64,000 nucleotides of DNA from Aquatica leii (Eukaryota; Arthropoda; Insecta; Coleoptera; Lampyridae), in assembly GCA_035610365.1 (NCBI GenBank), contig CM069436.1, forward strand, positions 5,260,937 to 5,324,936, read 5' to 3'. The translations under genes were made by a program, and so were the position numbers. The notes below the pieces were generated by a model. It made no database searches. It was not told the DNA's origin and saw only the letters and a list, made by a program, of their open reading frames with translations. Positions 1 through 11,007 of the stretch are shown in pieces (position 1 is the first letter of the stretch; each line of letters begins with the position of its first letter).

Positions 1-153
1 TTTAATGATTTTTTAATGTTTGTTAGGTATCAGTGACAAATGGCCAAGCAACAACCACGGTTGTAAACAGAGAGAGCTTTTGCTTCTTTTACGCCGAAAA
101 ATCATGCTGAGAACACATACAGAATTGATTCAAACGGAATGTTAATTGTTTTG

Positions 154-520
154 CGTTGAAAATGTTTTATAGTGAATCCAGTCTGCTGTGAGTTCTTTAG
201 ATATGACAGGAGCAGAGAATCCGAAACGCGACAAACTGTTGAAAAAAGTCCAGTTTGTAAATTGTGGATGCAAATTTCCTCTTTGAAACACTCCGAACTG
301 AAAAGATTTGGACAATGTAGCTCGAATCGTGTCATAATCTCGGAAGCTGTTGAAATGTGGCCCGCTATGAATCACGGATAAAATTTCATTTTCATTTTCA
401 TTTCATTCAAAATGTGCTGTAACTAATTAGAATGTTAATAAAAAATTGCCAACAATCAAGCAACATAAATTATTTATTTAATAATCAAATTGTTTATTTA
501 ACCCGACTGTATTTAACCAA
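154..520. repeat. Dispersed repeat R4, copy 1
   Basis: This stretch matches 59277-59680 in the same orientation. Shared landmarks are the run around TTCTTTAGATATGACA (about 192-207), the CGCGACAAACTGTT block, TTGTGGATGCA, GTGTCATAATCT and the tail ATTTATTTAATAAT. A short reading frame in each copy shares residues around RDKLLKK, but stops and shifts differ between copies, so any protein is dead or an artefact. I do not recognise the family. The opposite-strand ORFs over this block are not conserved between copies and are left out. Confidence 0.6.
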
Positions 521-623
521 AGCCTAAAGCTTTCAACCACGCCGACGCCAGTAGAAAATAAGTCAGTAGATGTGAATCTCAGTTCTTCGACCCTTCCTTG
601 CCTAATATGCTTGACATATTTTT

Positions 624-1740
624 ACTTTCCTATAAGAAAAGTATAGCGATCGCAATTATTTTGAAAAAAATTTTATTGCATAATTTCACGTTTCAAGATC
701 TCCAGAATCAGAAAAATGTATTTTTGACCAAAAAAATTGGGAGTCTGTGTGTCTGTGTCTGTCTATGTGTAACTCTCGAACCTAGTAACTTGAAATTTAG
801 TATGGAGCTGGATTTTCATATTCTCTCGATTCTATCAAAAGATGGGTCTGATACAGAAACCGAAAGTGGGTGTATCCGCCATTTTTAACATTTTCTTATA
901 TAATTTTGTACGTATGTAAATTATTCGAATTATTTTTACAGTTTCTTATAGAGTTCATTCCTCCTAACAATTTTTTTAAACAAATTTTTTTTCTAACAGT
1001 TTATTAGATATTTCATTTATAATTTAAAGTGAATTCCATATATAATCTTGGGTTCGAATCCTGCCTACGACGATTTTTTTTTACAAAAAAGTTCCATATA
1101 AGCAACGTTAAAAAATAACAAATTTTCTCTATATTCTTTTGACTTGTTTATATACGGAGTGTTGCATCTTATTTAAATTATCTTTGAAGATACCCACGAT
1201 TACTCTCGAACCAAAAGTGCTAGTAACTTGAAATTTGGTAAGGAAATGGTTTTTCGTCTTCTCTTGGTTCTATCAAAAGATGGGTTTGATAAAGAAACCG
1301 GAAGTGGGAGTATCCGACATTTTTAACAGTTTTTCTTATATAATTTTGTACGTATGTAAATTATTCGAATTATTTTTTCAGTTTCTTATAGAGATAATTC
1401 TTCTTTAGAATTTAATCAAATAAAAAAAATTTAACATTAACAGATTATCAGATATTTAATTTGTAATTTAAAATAAATTCACTAATATAATATAGTTTCA
1501 AATCCTGCCTGCGACGATTTTTTTACTGATTTACTAAAGGGGTAAGTAATGTCGAGACGCACAAATATAAGAGTTAGTCGATATGATCTTAATAAAATCG
1601 AGAAGAAAAAATTTAAAAAAATTATAGCATGCTAGGAAATCAATACAAACGTGTACATATCACTTCAAAATAGTTTTATGACAACATAACCTTAAAAAAA
1701 TATGTAGATATTTCTTCATTATTCCTTATAGAAAAGTCGT
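624..1740 (+). mobile_element. TIR element (family R1/R2), copy 1
   Basis: A non-coding element starting at ACTTTCCTATAAG and ending at TTCCTTATAGAAAAG. Both ends carry the palindromic TTCCTATAAGGAA core seen at both ends of the cleaner copy at 13337-14128. The element holds a TCTGTGTGTCTGTGTCTG run (about 744-766), a block with AACTTGAAATTT and CTATCAAAAGATGGG, and a tRNA-like GGTTCGAATCCTGCC segment followed by a T run at 1051-1082. The middle block is duplicated in tandem: about 780-1080 and 1205-1520 align, each ending in the tRNA-like segment. No transposase is visible, so it is probably non-autonomous. Family not recognised. Confidence 0.6.
1051..1082 (+). other. tRNA-like 3' segment (B-box, acceptor-like bases, T run)
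   Basis: GGTTCGAATCC is a perfect match to the pol III B-box/T-loop consensus. It is followed by TGCCTACGACG and a run of T, resembling the 3' end of a tRNA gene (serine-like) with its terminator. The 5' half of a tRNA is not visible and the 5' strand of the T stem does not pair fully. Similar segments occur at 1494-1522, 3764-3787 (minus) and 13684-13712 (minus), always at the same place in this repeat family. Confidence 0.45.
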
Positions 1741-2187
1741 GTGGTGACCACACCAGTTTTTTATATAGAATATAGAAAATTCAAAAAAATTAGGTTTATA
1801 ATTTTTTTTTGCTTAAAAGAAGTAATAGTAAAACTACTAAGTATTACACATTAGACAATTTTTATTTAAAATTTTTTTCATCCTATCCACTTTGAAGTGA
1901 TATGTACACGTTTGTACTGACTTTCTAGCATGCTATAATTTTATTGAACTTTTCCTCCTCGATATCATTAAGGTATAACAGAAATATAGTAAATTGAGGT
2001 TATGTTGTCATATCGACTAACCCCTATACTTGTGCACCTCGATATTGCTTTCTCCTTTAGTAAATCAGTAAAAATTAAACCTTAAGCATTCGCAGTTGCT
2101 TTGTTTCCGACTATAAGCAACTTTCGGCTTAGACCGCGTCGTAATTGAACACCTAGACAAGCTTTGATTGTCAAAAATCCAGTTATG

Positions 2188-3274
2188 CCACGAATCAACG
2201 ATCTTTCTAAGATTCACCCCCCCCTTCGACCAATAAGTGAGCACCATCAATTCACCCAATCGTTAGCACGTTATCCAGCTGCAAAACTTTTGCCGTTGAC
2301 AAGAAATACAGAAACTCATATTAAAGATTCTACAGACTGTAGAGAAAATTCAGAACTTTCGTATAACAAAAGAAGATAGCCTAGTTAGTTTTGACGTAGT
2401 ATCTCTTTTTACTAAAGTTCTGGTCGACGAAATGTTGTTTTTGCTCAAGGAGAGATTTACTGCTCATCGAACCGTCTTAAAAACACTTATTTCAGTTATA
2501 ACATATTATTTAAGCAAGCAGAAGGAGCCGCCATGGGTTCACCGCTCCCTTCAGTTATAGCCAATATTTATATGGAGTATTTTAAAACTGAAGTTATGAA
2601 AAATGTTGAGTTAAAACCAAAACTTGGTTCAAATATGTTGATACGTTGGTTCTATGGCCTCATAGCAAAGATAAACTAAATCAGTTCTTTCAACATCTAA
2701 ACGCTGCACATAATCGCATTAAATTTACTATGAAGTTAGAACACAACAACAATCTAACCTTTCTTGATGTAATGGTGATAAAGAAAAGTAACGGAAAATT
2801 CCGTTTATATAAAGAAAAAGGACATACTTTATCTAAAGTGTCAGATAATAAAAAGCTACAAAAGGAAAAAGAAATATTCTTAGAGTCTCTACAACAAAAT
2901 GGATATGGATTCAAAGAGATTCAAAAGGCATGGAAAAGAGCAATAAATCCAAAAGTCAAAAAAAGACTTTACCGCACCGCACCATACTGTATGGGTTCGA
3001 CAGACAAAATAAGCAAAGTTCTAAAGAAACATAGTATCAAAACTGTCTTTACGACTAACAATACCCTGAACAATTGGTTTACAACTGCTAAAGACAAACA
3101 AAGGGCTTTAAAACATGCCGTTTACAAAATTTTTTGTTCCTGTGGATCAAGTTATATAAGACAGCCGGGACGCTCTATTGAAGTTAGAGTAAAAAACATA
3201 CTGCAAACAACACAAAGTTACAAAATCAGCAGTGGCAGAACACGTATGAAACCAAGGACACACGTTAAACTTTA
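2188..3274 (+). pseudogene. PLE-A reverse transcriptase/GIY-YIG pseudogene, copy 1
   Basis: Recognisable pieces in order: an upstream RT block with HPPLRPIS (about 2215), RT motif A SFDVVSLFT with its Asp codon at 2393-2395, motif B EGAAMGSP (about 2520-2543), the motif C region (about 2633-2650) reading YVDT where YVDD is expected, the LTFLDV block (about 2757-2774), and a GIY-YIG-like C-terminus with CSCGSSYIRQPGR (about 3136-3175). Frames change at least twice before 2646, and the second catalytic Asp is lost. The piece between the LTFLDV block and the GIY domain is shorter than in family C, so it is also internally deleted. The longest open piece (2646-3275) lacks an ATG start. Not functional. 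Confidence 0.8.
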
Positions 3275-3552
3275 ATCAAACTAAAGTGCTGGCTAGAACT
3301 CCTTTCTATTTTTCCAGACTAATCCGGAAAGCGGTAGAAATAGAAAAACATCCATATAATATGAACCGGAAAGACGGCTATTACTCTCTCTAAGACAAAA
3401 ATAAATTTTCTTGGAAAGAACACAAACTCTTACTCCGAGTAATAACAAAGTCAGTCAAGCGGTAACAAAAAGTTAACGTCCGTTAATCATGCTAATCGCT
3501 ATTGATATAAATATTGTCAGTTACACTTTTTCTTTCAGTGAAATTTACCACT

Positions 3553-3582
3553 CCGAAGATGCAAGGTGTCTTGCGAAACGTC
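3553..3582 (+). ncRNA. Hammerhead-ribozyme-like motif, PLE-A copy 1
   Basis: CCGAAGA (3553-3559) stands in place of the core CUGANGA. A 5-bp stem II, GCAAG with CTTGC (3561-3565 and 3570-3574), encloses a GTGT loop, followed by GAAAC (3575-3579) and GTC (3580-3582). Helix I can form three pairs (ACT with AGT). Deviations: C for U4, one unpaired T between the core GA and stem II, and helix III limited to the palindrome ACGT, which could form only a 2-bp or dimeric helix. Hammerheads in PLE terminal repeats are established knowledge; activity of this copy is doubtful. Confidence 0.5.
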
Positions 3583-4439
3583 AGTTTAATTGGGTCACAA
3601 ACGGCAAAGAGCAAGTTCTACTTCTTGTTTAGTCAAAGAGAGACTAGGACCAAGCCTAAAAGTCTGGGTGTTCAACTACGACGCGGTCTAAACCGAAATT
3701 AGTAAAAATTGTTATTTTTAACGTATATTGCTTTCCCTTCAAGATGTGGAATTTCTAAAAAAAATCGTCGCAGGCAGAATCCGAACCTAGATTATATTTG
3801 GAATTCATTTTAAATTAAAAATCAAATATCTAATATGTTAGAAAACAAAATTATTTAAATAAATTGTTAGAAATAATTTTCTCTATAAGAAATTGTAAAT
3901 ATAACTCGAATAATTTACATACGTACACAATTATATAAGAAAAACTGTTAAAAATGGCGAATACACCCACTTTCGGTTTCTTTACCACGCCCATCTTTTG
4001 ATAGAACCAAGAAAACTTGAAGAACCAGCTCCGTACCAAATTTCAAGTTATTAGGACTTCTGGTTCGAGAGTTATCATGGGTACATCACACACAGACAAA
4101 CAAACCGATATCTTTTTACGCGCCACTGGAAAAGCTCTACCCGGATAAAAGAAAATTAGTTATTGATTAAAACTCAAAAAAGCCTATTGAAAATTAAATT
4201 CATTTCTATTTTAAGTCACATTGGCTCTAAGTTCTTTTTATCCTGCCTGCAGGATGTCTTCAAAGTATCGCGTGTGCGTTATAATGTATAACTATGTAGG
4301 ATTATTTTTTACTTAACAACAATAAGTATTGCAAACCATAATAATTAAACGATTAGATTCTAAATCAATCAATTAATCAATCGAGTACCACCTACGACTC
4401 TCTCCGAGATGTTGAGCGGCCGCCTGCCGGTTAAATTTA

Positions 4440-5190
4440 CGTAACAAATAAAAAACGTTGGGCGAAAGATCGGGGGATCAAGCAGACCAGTTAATTACAC
4501 AATTTGGACCAACGACCATTTTGAAAAACCGTCATTTAAAAATTCGCACACTTCTCGACTGTTTTGTGCGGGAGAACCATCCACCTAAAACCAAATTTCT
4601 TGGTTGTAACCAGCTATTTCGGCCACCACTGGAACTATATACTCTTCCAACAACTGCAAGACGCGCTCTCCTGTACGTATATATGATGACTTAAGCATTG
4701 ACTTTTTGGGAATATTGGGCAATTTGTACAATTTTGTGTGGATGGACTGTCAGTAGCCTATACTCTGCAATTTTGCACATTTGGTTTATTATGCAGTGGG
4801 AACGTCCATTAATCCACAAAAAAATCTCCCTATCGGCGTTACATTTTTCAATCATTTGGAAGCAAAACGCACTCCTCTCCAAATCATGTTCACGCAACTC
4901 TTGATGGCGTTGGTATTTATAAAAACAAAACTATTTGCCTTAAACTAATATTGGAATTTTCAGCTACTGCCGCCGAAACATTGATGGTGTTTTTTGATAG
5001 TTTGGGTGTAAGTTCTGATCGTAATTATTATAAGTTTCAAACGTGTGTATCACTCTCTCAATCGTTGTACTACTTAGAATCTGCCGATTGGGATATTTTA
5101 CCCTAAACAAGATACTGACTTGACGATCACTATTTCTGGCATAAAACCACTTTATCATTTCCACTTTTTCTTGCGTTAAATACATTTTAA
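4440..5190 (-). pseudogene. DUF4817-type mariner-like transposase remnant
   Basis: On the minus strand the N-terminal piece (5185 down to 4964) starts MYLTQEKVEMIKWFYARNS and matches the DUF4817-type helix-turn-helix that begins many insect mariner-like transposases. The middle (4897 to 4691) retains SPHKIVQIAQYSQKVNAW-like residues corresponding to the usual NPH...VNVW segment, in mixed frames. The end (about 4505-4460) reads SPDLSP, the usual third-Asp motif. The reading frame is broken in at least three places and there is a deletion near 4900-4960. I could not find terminal inverted repeats. A related remnant lies at 48660-49380 on the plus strand. Confidence 0.7.
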
Positions 5191-5299
5191 GAAGAAGAAA
5201 ATTAAATAATCAATCATAAACATTAAACAGAAATGACCCTCCATGTAAATAAATGTTCATTTTTGTTTTTATAATTCCATGGCAATCCATATTTGTTAA

Positions 5300-7877
5300 C
5301 CCTTTCACTCACCTTGTACTACTAGTAGTACATGGGAGTTTTAATTTTTTTAAGAAAAAATAATTTATTATTCAGACTGTACTTAAGTTAGTAGTAATCT
5401 GTATGTACTATTTTAGCTTTTCAGCAATTTTTGTCGCCATCTATCATGCGAAAGGAAAATTAAATTTAATTACAAAAGTGATTTCGCTAAATCTGAGTGA
5501 TTTTCAAAGCGCGCGAATACCGCTTTATTTATGCAGCCTTTCAAGTAGTCTATGGTATTTGTATTTTTTGTGGTGATTATTTGGACGTTAGTGAACCTTA
5601 AAAATCTAGTTTGGTAAACTTTTAGTGTTCGGTTTTAGTATTATGCATGTTTAAGCTATGTAGTACACCGTGAGTCAAGTGTTGCAATTCTGAGTATTCT
5701 TATAACCTCATTTTTTTTAAACTATATTTGTTATTATTAAAAATGTCGGGTGAATCTAAAAGCAAAATATCTCAAGCGTCCCTTGAGTGACACAGAGCTG
5801 GTTGAGCCCATAATCGGAGATTTGTCGGACATAGAGTACTTCAGCAATGATGAGGACCATGGCTGGGAGGATGACCTAGGGATTGATTCAGAAGGTAATG
5901 GTAAGATTTTTTTTTACGACGGCAGTATCTTTATATATTGTATTGTAGGTATACCGCTGGATGACGTTACCAACCTAAAACAAAGTAATGTTTTAGAAGA
6001 ATCTATCAAAACTGCTCATGTTCATGAGTCAGAAAGCGAAGAATCGCCGGATATTTATCCTAGCACTTCAACAATAGATCCAACGATTTTCACAAAGCTA
6101 CGGTTAAAGAAAACCGTAATGGCCCCTGTTAGTGCCTTGTCTACATCAAGACTTCAGGACAAAACTCTAAATACATCACCTAATGATGTCGATATTTTCA
6201 CCAAAGGTAATAATTTGACTTCTATATCACACATTACCTGGCGAAACAATGTAATTTATCAAACAGCGCCGATACATTGGTACAAGAAAACTAAAACAAG
6301 CCCTACTGAAGTAGAATCCCCCTTGAAATTTTTTTCAAAATATTTTACGGATGACTTGTTCAATGACATGTGCGTTTATACCAACATGTATCACCTTCAA
6401 AAAAATACCAAGTTTGAAGCAACAACTCGTGAAGAATTGAAAACCTTTGTGGAAATACACATATTGATGAGCCACTTACACTACCCTGGGGTTGTTTTAT
6501 ATTGGAACGGAAAGCTATGCGTGCCTATCATTGCCGATTCTATTAACTATAATAGATTTTGCAAGCTGAGAACAAACATTCACTTTGCTGATTAAAATGG
6601 ACAACCAAATGATAATGACCGTTTTTGGAAAGTTCGGCCACTATATGACTGCATTCGAAAGAGATGTCTGGAATTAGAATTAGAAGCTAAGCTGTGTGTA
6701 GATGAACAAATCCCTTTCAAGGGACAGCTCAATGTCAAAGGCAAGCCATGTCCCTGGGGCATACAATTATTTGCACTTTGTGGTTCGAGTGGGATTTTGT
6801 ACGATTTTATTTTATATCAGGGGTCTACACAAAAGTGGATTCGGACAGAGTGCTGCAGTGGTTACAAAATTGACTGAAAGAATAAAAAAACCAAATCACC
6901 AACTTTATTACGATAATTATTTTTCGAATTATCAACTGCTACAGTGGCTTCGCCATCGTAACATATATGCTACTGGAACAGTAAGGCTAGACAGATTTGG
7001 AAAACCACCCTTTTCTTCAGAGAAACAAATACAAAGAAAAGGAAGAGGTTGTTCCGAAGAACTTATCAGTGGCGATGGAGAAGTTCTACTGACTCGCTGG
7101 TATGATAACAGAATTGTCAATATGGGTTCTAACTTTCAGACAGTTTGTTCACAAGATAATTGCCGGAGATGGGAAAAATAAATAAGCAGTATATAGATGT
7201 AGCACGTCCAGAATGCATTAGAGCTTACAACTTCAATATAGGAGGTGTTGACAAGCTAGACTTTTTACTGAAAATATATCGTACGTTTATAAAGTCCAGA
7301 AAATGGACTCTCCGTATGTTTACACATGCAATATTGATCTAACTTGCACCAACGCCTGGATGGAGTATCGTGAACAAGCAGTGAAATTGAACACTCCTAA
7401 AAAGGAAATAATGGATCTATTTCACTTTCGTTTATACCTTGGAGAAGCTTTGATCTCTGAAGGAAAATAAAGAATGAGACGAGGAAGACCAACAAATAGC
7501 CCAGATACGTCTCTAGTATCTTCCAGGTCCTTTGAACCGAGATCACGATCTGCAACACCTCCCATTCTAAAGAAGATGCGAAAAGAGACAGCTCCAGTAA
7601 AGGAAGTACGGCTAGATGGCATTGGGCATCTACCAGAGTTTGATGACAAACCGACACACTCTCAAACGAGGTGCAAATATCCTAATTGCAAAAGAAAAGC
7701 ACATATATTTTGTTCCAAATGTAAAGTGCATTTATGTATTCAGATAAAACAAAATTCTTTTACATACTACCATACTAAATAAAATCTATTTACTTAAGTA
7801 CAGTCTGAATAATAAATTAGTTTTTCTTAAAAAAATTAAAACTCCCATGTACTCCTAGTACAAGGTGAGTAAAAGGG
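5300..7877 (+). mobile_element. piggyBac-family DNA transposon with long TIRs
   Basis: Flanked on the left by TTAA (5296-5299), the element begins CCCTTTCACTCACCTTGTAC. Its right end (7785-7877) is an inverted copy ending GGTGAGTAAAAGGG. The TIRs extend about 95-100 bp through TACATGGGAGTTTTAA and the TTCAGACTGTACTTAAG block with few differences. The right TTAA has decayed to TAAG. A piggyBac transposase pseudogene fills the inside. The high TIR identity suggests a fairly young, though now inactive, copy. Confidence 0.9.
5743..7782 (+). pseudogene. piggyBac transposase pseudogene
   Basis: The family signature is clear: an acidic N-terminus (LSDTELVEP, GDLSDIEYF), the DDE_Tnp_1_7 core and a C-terminal Cys-rich zinc-binding segment (about 7665-7740, CKYPNCKRKAHIFCSKCKVH). 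All three expected catalytic Asp contexts remain: VDEQIPFKG (about 6697-6725), YYDNYFSNY (about 6907-6935) and GGVDKLDF (about 7240-7265). It is broken by a one-base shift after the ATG at 5743, a TAA at about 6594, a frameshift near 6800, another near 7130-7160, and further shifts before the zinc segment. A 48-bp GT...AG stretch (about 5902-5949) without a stop could be a small intron. Family members cut and paste at TTAA. Confidence 0.88.
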
Positions 7878-7902
7878 TAAGAAAATTTTAAACGCCTATT
7901 TA

Positions 7903-8060
7903 CCCTTTGACTCACGATGTACTATATGTAGTACATCCCATATTTTCAAAATGGCTGCATTTTTTTTTTTTGATACCATAAATTTTTAAATAATTCATTG
8001 TATATATGCACCAAGTTTCATCATTTTTACAAAAAAATTAAAAATTCGTGAGTGAAAGGG
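7903..8060. mobile_element. 158-bp piggyBac-type MITE
   Basis: A short non-coding element 25 bp beyond the piggyBac copy. It begins CCCTTTGACTCACGATGTAC and ends GTGAGTGAAAGGG. Flanks are TTTA on the left and TTAA on the right, consistent with a TTAA target with one change. The first bases of its ends match the neighbouring piggyBac TIR (CCCTTT, ACTCAC) and both carry a GTAC...GTAC hairpin just inside, suggesting mobilisation by a related transposase. Confidence 0.6.
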
Positions 8061-10409
8061 TTAAAAAAAATTATTTCTTTCAATTTTTCGGTATTAACAA
8101 ATAGAAAATTCTAAACAATAGTATGGATAAATGCAGTGTTTTTTCCTTTATAAAATATTAGTTTACACTCTTTCTCCAAATTAATTAGGGAACCAAATAA
8201 TTCAACATTCAAGATTTAGCATTAAAAATACTGACCTACTTTTCTAATTTAACCAAGCAAAAGGTAGTAGAGAGATCTAACGTGCCATGTAGAGATCATT
8301 TTCTAATTTTTTACTGTATTTACAAAGAAGGACAGTAAGTTATAATAGTAACAAAAAACAGTTACCATGTATAAGTTATACAAGTAAACAAATTCAAATT
8401 TTACTTTAACACATACATACGAATAATACGAACTAAAATTTGATAAACAAACCTAATTTTTAAGTATTTGATTCTCTGTTTGTTACGTACAAGTATAATT
8501 ACATATAACTACAACAAAAAAACGCCACGTCGCGTCGTTAGCTGCTTCAATTCTAAAGTTATCGATTAAAATAATAAGAACCCATTACTCGCTGCACTTA
8601 CAATGATTGTAGTTAATTGTTTCCGTTGAACAGTTTCACTTCTCTTAATTATACCTACCAACAATTAGAAGTATCTAGAGACCCCGTTAATAAATACTAC
8701 AAATAAAAGTAACTAATTTGTTCACCACCTACCACTTGAAAATGTTTTATTTAAATTTTGAGTTCTTTTGTTTTTTCTAATTTATACAAAATTCTATTGT
8801 AACAATGCAATGTTTAAAAACGCGTTCAGCTAAGCGTACATTACAAATTCTTAGCTTTAACTTTCCTGATACTTTTGGAATTTCATTATAACCAAACACG
8901 TGATGCATAATCAAATTCACTATCGCAATTATAAACGACTACATTCCAATACTGAAAAAATGCACTATAGAATTTAAATTTGCATTTTTCAATCTATTGT
9001 ATATTTAAAATTCTAGGTTATGAAAATCTTTTTCTTGAACGCAATATAAATGTAGAAAGCAGAAGCGTTCGCGTTCTCAATCTAACGTCAAAGAAATTGT
9101 TCCATGAAAACGTTCGTTGTAATTCAAAGACACTTGAAAGTAATGAAAATATCTAGGAAATGCCAGAGGGTATCATCAATTACCTCTGGTTTTAATGAGT
9201 GGCTGTTCTTTGCATTCTTGTGGTTTCAGAGTTCTCCCCTTCAATATTTCATAGAGTCCTCTCTTATCTCTTGGGGTTTCCTTTTCGATGAAACTAGCGT
9301 TTCTTTACTTCGAGTTTTCTCGACTAACTCTCTAAAGACGATCCGTTTTAATAATTCAACAGTTTACTTTTGTAATTTTCTGACTTACGACAATCGACGT
9401 ATTGTTTATTAATGATTACTTAAACAATTTTCAAAAATTATTTTTGTCTGCTTCTACTTCATTTTCCGATATAAAAGATTTTAGTTACCTTCGAGATAAA
9501 AAATTTGTTCCTATCAATAATTTTAGGAAATGTTTGCTTTTAGCATACAATCTCAAAATTTCCAACTTTATGTACTCGTCCCGTGGTGACCCAATGAGAA
9601 ATGGGAATGATAATAATCCGCAAACTTTGCAAAACCATATTGATTACAATATATGTAGAACAAACTGAATATAAATTAATTCTATAAAGTTTCTTGCTAA
9701 CGTGCGAAATGATTTATGACGGTTTAACGATCGGCACACTTTTAATTAATTCATTTTCATTAATTTACAATTTAAATAAAACCTAAACTGACACATAACG
9801 ATATAATAAAATCTACTGCAATACAATCTCAAAACACTTTAAACTATTTACTATTTTGTCACTTTCATAAAATCTAAAAAAGATGAATAATATCTAAGTG
9901 TTATCGTATATAAACGTTCGATTTGATGGTTGAGCAGCTATAATCAAAGAAAGAGAAAGTCTAGGAAAATAGAATAATTAATAACAATGATTAAAAGGAG
10001 TACTAAAAAACTTACCCCCCCCCAAAGTTCCTCGTGACAAGTATTAAAAAGTTTACTACTTTTTTTGTTATATATAATATATATAAGACATGCGTAACAT
10101 GTAAGCTTACATGTACGGTGTTATGTGCCTAAATCTGACTTTAATTACGTTCAAACTGTCAAAAAACTTAAATGATATAACGTCAGCGTACAGAAAACAA
10201 GCTGCATTACATAAAGTTAAAGATGTTTTAAATGTACGGTTGAAAGTAAAATGATTTAATACAATCTACCGTTGTCTCTAATAATACAGCTTCTGAAGAA
10301 GTTTAGGATAACCGTAGATTCATACCACTGAGAAAGCAGTTTGGGAGCCCAAAAAACTCGCTAAAAGAATTTTAAGCGTATTGAAAACAACATGACCGAC
10401 GCTTAATTA
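8061..10409. other. AT-rich interval without recognised genes
   Basis: Two short open frames occur (9104-9412 and 9402-9668, plus strand), but neither has a recognisable motif, splice context or repeat partner in this window. I see no TIRs, LTRs or RNA genes. A C-run (CCCCCCCCC) lies near 10014-10023. Confidence 0.4.
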
Positions 10410-11007
10410 CACTGATCTGCATGAAAATCGGCCCTGATACCATTCTTGACGATTCTTATTTAAAATGACCTCCTGAATCCAAAAATGAGCTCCGTTTTTA
10501 CCCATCATCCACCTATTTTGGGGGGACCCCATTTTTATTTTATTTTTTGCATTTTTTTAGAATTTTAACTTATAGCCGTTAAACATCCCAAAGCAGGTAA
10601 TAAAATTTATACCAAAGTATATGGCAAAAGGTTTGCTATAAAATGTTTATAGAAACAACAATAAAATACAAATATATAAGAACAGTAAAAAAATATCAAT
10701 AAACAGGAAGATTCACTGCACGACGCTGGCGATCTCAATACCACATGCAGGTTTGAACAGGAATTTTCGACAGGCTTGAACTTGCATTACTCTTCTCATT
10801 ATGGTATATTACATTGTTTGCTTAACTGCTTCGATCAGTACATCTATAGCTGTTGCAGAGTTAACTTGTCAACGTTTTAAACGTGCTAAATTTTGTGTTC
10901 ATTTTTGTTCATTTGTGTAAAACAGTAAAACTACTTTTACTCCGGATTTTTTCAAGTGACTAAGTGTGATATGTGGTTAATGTCGGGCGTTGAATTACTG
11001 TTTAATT

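Larger units (their letters stand above)
2083..3712 (+). mobile_element. Penelope-like retroelement, family A, copy 1
   Basis: The element contains a broken RT/GIY-YIG reading frame and a 3' segment with a hammerhead-like motif (3553-3582). Its two extremities are inverted relative to each other: the 5' block near 2120-2160 (CTTAGACCGCGTCGTA) reappears reverse-complemented at 3672-3698 (ACGACGCGGTCTAAACC). Similar terminal blocks occur at 34430-34500 and 54590-54660, defining a family with at least three copies here. It is inserted inside copy 2 of the R1/R2 element. Inverted terminal segments and pseudo-LTR arrangements are known for Penelope elements. Confidence 0.75.
1727..4130 (-). mobile_element. 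TIR element (family R1/R2), copy 2, split by PLE-A
   Basis: In minus orientation the segments 1727-2065 and 3716-4130 are the two parts of one element; aligned to the intact copy at 13337-14128 they correspond to its left and right portions. The family A PLE (2083-3712) lies between. Landmarks are ATTACACATTAGACAATTTT and ACCTCGATATTGCTTTC in the left part, and the tRNA-like tail at 3764-3787 plus GTTCGAGAGTTATC in the right part. The far right terminus is degraded. Copy 1 and this copy are arranged tail to tail, producing an inverted repeat around 1530-2065. Confidence 0.55.

Noticed and set aside
102-375. Two overlapping minus-strand ORFs of 77 aa
   Set aside because: They lie across repeat R4 and are not conserved in the second copy; no motifs.
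598-888. 96-aa ORF with a CVCVCLCV run
   Set aside because: The Cys/Val run is the translation of a TGTGTCTG simple repeat within the R1/R2 element; not kept in other copies.
9104-9668. Two adjacent plus-strand ORFs of 102 and 88 aa
   Set aside because: No recognisable motif, no splice signals, no repeat partner, and composition typical of AT-rich noncoding DNA.
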